The translations under genes were made by a program, and so were the position numbers. The notes under the pieces were generated by a model. The model did no database searches and was not told where the DNA came from. It saw only the letters and a program-made list of their open reading frames with translations. From assembly GCA_938049125.1 (NCBI GenBank), contig CALICR010000012.1, positions 1 through 10,232 on the forward strand: DNA of 10,232 nt, in the 5' to 3' direction. This DNA is from an uncultured Clostridia bacterium (GTDB taxonomy: Bacteria; Bacillota; Clostridia; Oscillospirales; Oscillospiraceae). Within the stretch, counting starts at the first letter, position 1. Every line of letters begins with the position of its first letter. This document shows positions 8,571-10,232 of the stretch, piece after piece.

Positions 8571-8762
8571 GAAATTCTCCTCGTTGCAGCAAAGGCGCAG
8601 GCGGCGGGCGTTCTCCCGCCGTCCTGACAAAGAATGCTGGCTCCGGGAAGCCAGCAAAACACGGCCAAACGCAAGAAGCGCCGCGCACTTCCATATTTTG
8701 ATCGTGCGGCCCGGCACACGGCCGCTTTGGAACTACGGTCTCCGTTTTCACGGGTCCGATCC
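8571..8762 (-). ncRNA. Structured 5' leader of the ECF operon, riboswitch-like
   Basis: About 190 bases lie between the predicted transcription start and ecfT. On the minus strand, a 5-bp helix GATCG/CGATC (8757-8761 with 8700-8704) closes a domain right at the transcript 5' end. Inside are a GAAA-loop hairpin (8742-8753) and a 6-bp hairpin GCGGCC/GGCCGC (8720-8725 with 8706-8711), giving a three-way junction. ACGG in the first hairpin can instead pair with the following CCGT (8735-8745), so two folds compete. Downstream come a 7-bp hairpin GCTGGCT/AGCCAGC (8636-8655) followed by U-rich ATTCTTTGTC, and a hairpin GGCGGG/CCCGCC (8603-8620) shortly before the ribosome binding site. This is aptamer-then-expression-platform order. 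I do not see the conserved cores of the TPP, FMN or cobalamin riboswitches. Pairings were found by eye, without energy calculation. Confidence 0.45.
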
Positions 8763-8768
8763 ATCAAA

Positions 8769-8797
8769 ATTATATCGGTCCCCCCTGCAATTGTCAA
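8769..8797 (-). promoter_or_regulatory. Consensus sigma-A promoter of the ECF operon
   Basis: On the minus strand TTGACA (8792-8797) and TATAAT (8769-8774) are both perfect and separated by exactly 17 bases. Transcription should start near 8760-8763. Such a strong promoter ahead of a long folded leader suggests control after initiation rather than by promoter strength. Confidence 0.9.
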
Positions 8798-8811
8798 TGC
8801 GGTCGTTCCGA

Positions 8812-8865
8812 AAAATGCGGAAACGCGCCGCTTCGCTCCGTCCCCGCTTCCTTTTTCCGCATTTT
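8812..8865. repeat. Perfect 12-bp inverted repeat between ecfT and the SASP gene
   Basis: AAAATGCGGAAA (8812-8823) and TTTCCGCATTTT (8854-8865) are exact reverse complements around a 30-base, C-rich spacer. The repeat lies just upstream of the ecfT -35 box and about 110 bases before the SASP start. As plus-strand RNA it would be a hairpin ending in TTTT, terminator-like. As DNA it could be a paired regulator site. Its role is unknown. Confidence 0.7.
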
Positions 8866-8976
8866 GCTGCAATTTTTCCCGGCTTCTTTCTTACATATCC
8901 GACCCGCTTCGGGAAAAGCTACTGCTGCGGTACATGAATCCATGTCTCGCAAAAAACAATGTAAGGAGATCGAAGT

Positions 8977-9174
8977 ATGAACAGCAGAAACAATTCCATC
9001 AACGTCCCCGAAGCCAAGGCAGCCATGGAGAAGTTCAAGATGGAGGCCGCGAACGAAGTCGGCGTCAACCTGAAGAACGGCTACAACGGCGACCTCAGCT
9101 CCCGCGAGGCAGGCTCTGTCGGCGGCCAGATGGTCAAGAAGATGATCGAGGCCTACGAGCGCAGCATGCAGTAA
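8977..9174 (+). CDS. Alpha/beta-type small acid-soluble spore protein (SASP)
   Basis: SASPs coat DNA in the dormant spore, protect it from UV and chemicals, and are degraded by the Gpr protease at germination to supply amino acids. The 65-residue product has the two family blocks: VPEAKAAMEKFKMEAANEVGVNL (10-32) and GDLSSREAGSVGGQMVKKMIE (38-58), the latter with the invariant SVGG. The Gpr recognition region, usually EIA or EFA followed by Ser/Gln-Glu, reads EAANE at 23-27, so the aromatic or aliphatic residue is replaced by Ala. The ATG has AAGGAG 8 bases upstream. It is transcribed opposite to both neighbours. A forespore sigma-G promoter is expected, but I cannot point to a convincing one. 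The gene is firm evidence of a spore-forming lineage. Confidence 0.96.
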   Translation: MNSRNNSINVPEAKAAMEKFKMEAANEVGVNLKNGYNGDLSSREAGSVGGQMVKKMIEAYERSMQ

Positions 9175-9183
9175 GCCTCCCCG

Positions 9184-9216
9184 GCCGGGACTGCGCCGCA
9201 CTGGCGCGGCCCCGGC
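9184..9216. terminator. GC-rich stem-loop between convergent genes, possible terminator
   Basis: Outer arms GCCGGG/CCCGGC (9184-9189 with 9211-9216) and inner arms GCGCC/GGCGC (9193-9197 with 9203-9207) form a long imperfect hairpin 9 bases after the SASP stop. It lies between the 3' ends of the SASP gene and the convergent EF-hand gene. Neither side has a T-run, so it may end transcription inefficiently or only stabilise mRNA 3' ends. Confidence 0.45.
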
Positions 9217-9239
9217 AGTACATCCGGTCATTCCGCACG

Positions 9240-9878
9240 TCAGGTCTGGGACCCTTCCGGCAGGCGGACCGCGGCCCAGTAGGGCTCAAGGGCCCCGGCA
9301 TAGTCCGCCTTCGGGGTCTCCTTGCTGCGGAAGGCGTCATAGAGGCGGCTCGCACCGTCCAGAAGCTGCTGGAGGTCCGGGTCCCTTCCGATCCGGCGTT
9401 CCGGCGGCAGCTGGTCCAGCAGCTCCCGCCAGAAGGAGCCGAGGCGGTCCTCCCGAATGACGCCGACGTCCTCAAACAGGAGCCGCTTTTTGCACAGCGC
9501 CCGGTAGACGCTCTCGCCCAGCATCGGCTGAAACCGTGCCCAGACGGCGCGCAGCGTGCCGCGCACTGCCCCGTCGATCTCCTGCGTCTGAAGCCCGGCG
9601 GACATCACATAGAGCGCAAGGCGCATCGTGCGGACGGCCTGGCCCTTGCGTTCGCCCTCCAGGCGCTCCAGCGCGCCGCGCATCTGGCCCACAATCTCCG
9701 AAACGTAGTCCGCAAACGCCGCCGCGTGCCGCGCCCGCGCCTGTTCCGCCGCCTCCTGCTCCGCCAGGACCTCCTGAAGGCCCGGCCCATACGGACTGCA
9801 ATACCAGTTCATCCATTCCTTTGGCGACAGCCTTCCGTTTTTGTCCTTGTCGAACCGCTTCTGCGAATAAAACAGCAT
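9240..9878 (-). CDS. Protein with a single N-terminal EF-hand, otherwise unknown
   Basis: The function is not known. The ATG at 9876-9878 has an excellent AAAGGAGGTG ribosome binding site 8 bases upstream; a longer in-frame start would run through the promoter. The 212-residue product begins with one textbook EF-hand loop, DKDKNGRLSPKE at residues 10-21. Asp1, Asp3, Asn5, Gly6 and Glu12 are all in place, and it is flanked by FYSQKRF and WMNWYC, so calcium binding is likely. Residues 30-95 form a charged Ala/Glu/Arg-rich helix. The rest is mixed helical with LFEDVGVIREDRLGSFWRELLDQLPPERR near 145-175 and no recognised catalytic motif. There is no signal peptide or membrane segment, so it is predicted cytoplasmic. 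It converges on the SASP gene, 65 bases away. A link to sporulation calcium is conceivable but rests only on position. Confidence 0.88.
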   Translation of the reverse strand: MLFYSQKRFDKDKNGRLSPKEWMNWYCSPYGPGLQEVLAEQEAAEQARARHAAAFADYVSEIVGQMRGALERLEGERKGQAVRTMRLALYVMSAGLQTQEIDGAVRGTLRAVWARFQPMLGESVYRALCKKRLLFEDVGVIREDRLGSFWRELLDQLPPERRIGRDPDLQQLLDGASRLYDAFRSKETPKADYAGALEPYWAAVRLPEGSQT

Positions 9879-9900
9879 GGAAGACACCTCCTTTGTTCTT

Positions 9901-9928
9901 AGTGTAGCACAGTTTCTGTCCGATACAA
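9901..9928 (-). promoter_or_regulatory. Promoter of the EF-hand gene, TGN-extended -10
   Basis: On the minus strand TTGTAT (9923-9928), a 16-base spacer and TACACT (9901-9906) preceded by TGC form a plausible sigma-A promoter with extended -10. The start would fall near 9894, giving a leader of about 15 bases that is filled by the ribosome binding site. Confidence 0.6.
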
Positions 9929-9930
9929 GG

Positions 9931-9946
9931 GACTTTTCAAAAAGTC
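9931..9946. promoter_or_regulatory. Near-perfect palindrome just upstream of the EF-hand -35 box
   Basis: GACTTTT and AAAAGTC are 7-bp exact reverse complements with a 2-base centre (CA). The site ends 2 bases from the proposed -35 hexamer of the leftward EF-hand gene. That is a usual place for an activator or repressor dimer. No known operator was recognised. Confidence 0.5.
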
Positions 9947-9986
9947 GGCCCGGTTTTTTCGCGCCGCGGAATTCACAGTTCTTTTT

Positions 9987-10006
9987 CACTTTGTTTGCAC
10001 TTTGTT
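9987..10006. repeat. Tandem CACTTTGTT repeat with 11-bp period
   Basis: CACTTTGTT occurs at 9987-9995 and again at 9998-10006, separated by TG. The 11-bp spacing puts both copies on the same face of the helix, as for two monomers of a regulator bound side by side. It lies between the leftward EF-hand promoter and the rightward RNA candidate and could serve either. Confidence 0.55.
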
Positions 10007-10036
10007 CACGGCTTATTCAAAATTCTCCGGTAAGAT

Positions 10037-10190
10037 AAGAAGCGTAAAGAGGAACACAGCAGATGGACAGGGCATCCGCGGTGGACCGATTTGCAGCTCG
10101 TATGTTTCGATTTTTTCATACCTCTCTCTATTTCCTATACTTATTCCAAAAGGTAAGACCCCCGGCCAAAACCGGGGGTCTTATCTTGTA
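10037..10190 (+). ncRNA. Candidate small structured RNA or leader ending in a strong terminator
   Basis: No convincing protein gene lies between 9879 and the right edge, yet a strong terminator sits at 10154-10183 with a new promoter right after it, so something short should end there. Possible -10 boxes are TAAGAT (10031-10036) or CAAAAT (10018-10023, with TTGCAC 17 bases upstream); both are weak. The stretch can fold: GCAGAT/ATTTGC (10059-10064 with 10089-10094, one G-U pair) encloses two small hairpins, then GTATG/CATAC (10100-10104 with 10117-10121), and AGAG/CTCT (10048-10051 with 10122-10125) can close the whole. An in-frame reading from the ATG at 10063 gives a Phe/Tyr/Leu-rich peptide without a stop through the terminator, so an attenuation leader was considered. 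The RNA family was not identified, and the 5' end is uncertain. Confidence 0.35.
10154..10189 (+). terminator. Strong intrinsic terminator, possibly bidirectional
   Basis: TAAGACCCCCGG (10154-10165) pairs perfectly with CCGGGGGTCTTA (10172-10183) around the loop CCAAAA, a 12-bp stem, followed on the plus strand by TCTTGT. On the minus strand the stem is followed by CCTTTT, so leftward transcripts from beyond the edge could stop here too. Strand is assigned plus because the downstream promoter points right. Confidence 0.85.
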
Positions 10191-10214
10191 TCCGGGCGAA
10201 ATATCTGCTATGAT
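10186..10214 (+). promoter_or_regulatory. Promoter for a gene beyond the right edge, TGN-extended -10
   Basis: TTGTAT (10186-10191), a 17-base spacer and TATGAT (10209-10214) preceded by TGC form a good sigma-A promoter. Transcription would start near 10221 and run off the window. Its -35 box begins directly in the tail of the preceding terminator, leaving no spare sequence between the two units. Confidence 0.65.
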
Positions 10215-10232
10215 AGGCAAAAGGCGCGCTGC

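Noticed and set aside
8571..8762. Cobalamin, TPP or FMN riboswitch upstream of ecfT
   Set aside because: The conserved boxes of these classes (for cobalamin GCCACTG, for TPP CTGAGA) are not visible in the leader. I therefore call only an unclassified structured leader.
8932..8945. Small inverted repeat ACATG-AATC-CATGT before the SASP gene
   Set aside because: The 5-bp arms are short enough to occur by chance, and nothing else supports a function.
8935..8963. Possible sigma-G promoter for the SASP gene (TGAATC and CAATGTA)
   Set aside because: The spacer is 16 bases, the -10 match is weak, and transcription would start at or after the ribosome binding site, so it cannot serve the gene.
10074..10095. 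T-box-like GGTGGACCG
   Set aside because: The T-box antiterminator needs GGTGGNACCGCG. Here one base is missing, and nothing in the downstream terminator pairs with it.
10009..10119. Minus-strand small frame of about 36 codons starting MKKSKHTSCK
   Set aside because: The AGAGG lies only one base from the ATG, too close to work, the composition is not protein-like, and the frame runs antisense to the RNA candidate.
1..10232. tRNA, rRNA, CRISPR array, insertion sequence or phage genes
   Set aside because: I looked on both strands and saw no transposase, integrase, repeat-spacer array or tRNA-like cloverleaf. The region appears to be ordinary chromosome.

Overview
The window looks like the end of a metagenomic contig from a GC-rich, spore-forming, Gram-positive member of the Clostridia. 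The best guess is the Oscillospirales (Oscillospiraceae/Ruminococcaceae type). The evidence is high GC coding sequence, strong AGGAGG-type ribosome binding sites, TGN-extended -10 promoters, an alpha/beta-type small acid-soluble spore protein, an energy-coupling factor (ECF) vitamin-type transporter, and a SecA with a C-terminal zinc-binding tail. The genus is not determined. The first 25 bases are the 3' end of a standard Illumina adapter, not genomic DNA, and they create a false stop codon in the first gene.

Layout, left to right. (1) Positions 26-4926 hold a leftward unit transcribed secA, then pgeF, then the gene for a family 5 solute-binding lipoprotein cut by the contig edge. A TGN-extended -10 promoter drives it. 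secA starts at TTG, secA and pgeF overlap as ATGA, and only 32 bases separate pgeF from the lipoprotein gene. (2) Positions 5000-8797 hold a second leftward unit, ecfT followed by one large gene. The large gene fuses two ECF ATPase domains to a membrane S-component-like domain, so two genes encode a complete ECF transporter. The unit has a consensus sigma-A promoter, a roughly 190-base leader with several hairpins, and a strong intrinsic terminator. (3) Positions 8798-9239 hold a divergent intergenic region with a perfect 12-bp inverted repeat, then the rightward SASP gene and a GC-rich stem-loop. (4) Positions 9240-10006 hold a leftward gene for a 212-residue protein with one canonical EF-hand, its promoter, a palindrome and a tandem 9-bp repeat. 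(5) Positions 10007-10232 have no convincing protein gene. They hold a possible small structured RNA ending in a strong terminator, then a good promoter pointing off the right edge.

How the parts work together: secA is a housekeeping export gene and pgeF a cell-wall quality-control gene. The ECF operon imports a micronutrient whose identity the sequence does not reveal. The SASP protects spore DNA. The most promising undescribed elements are the leader RNA of the ECF operon, which is arranged like a riboswitch but matches no class I recognise, the single-chain A-A-S ECF protein, and the terminator-ended RNA candidate at the right end.
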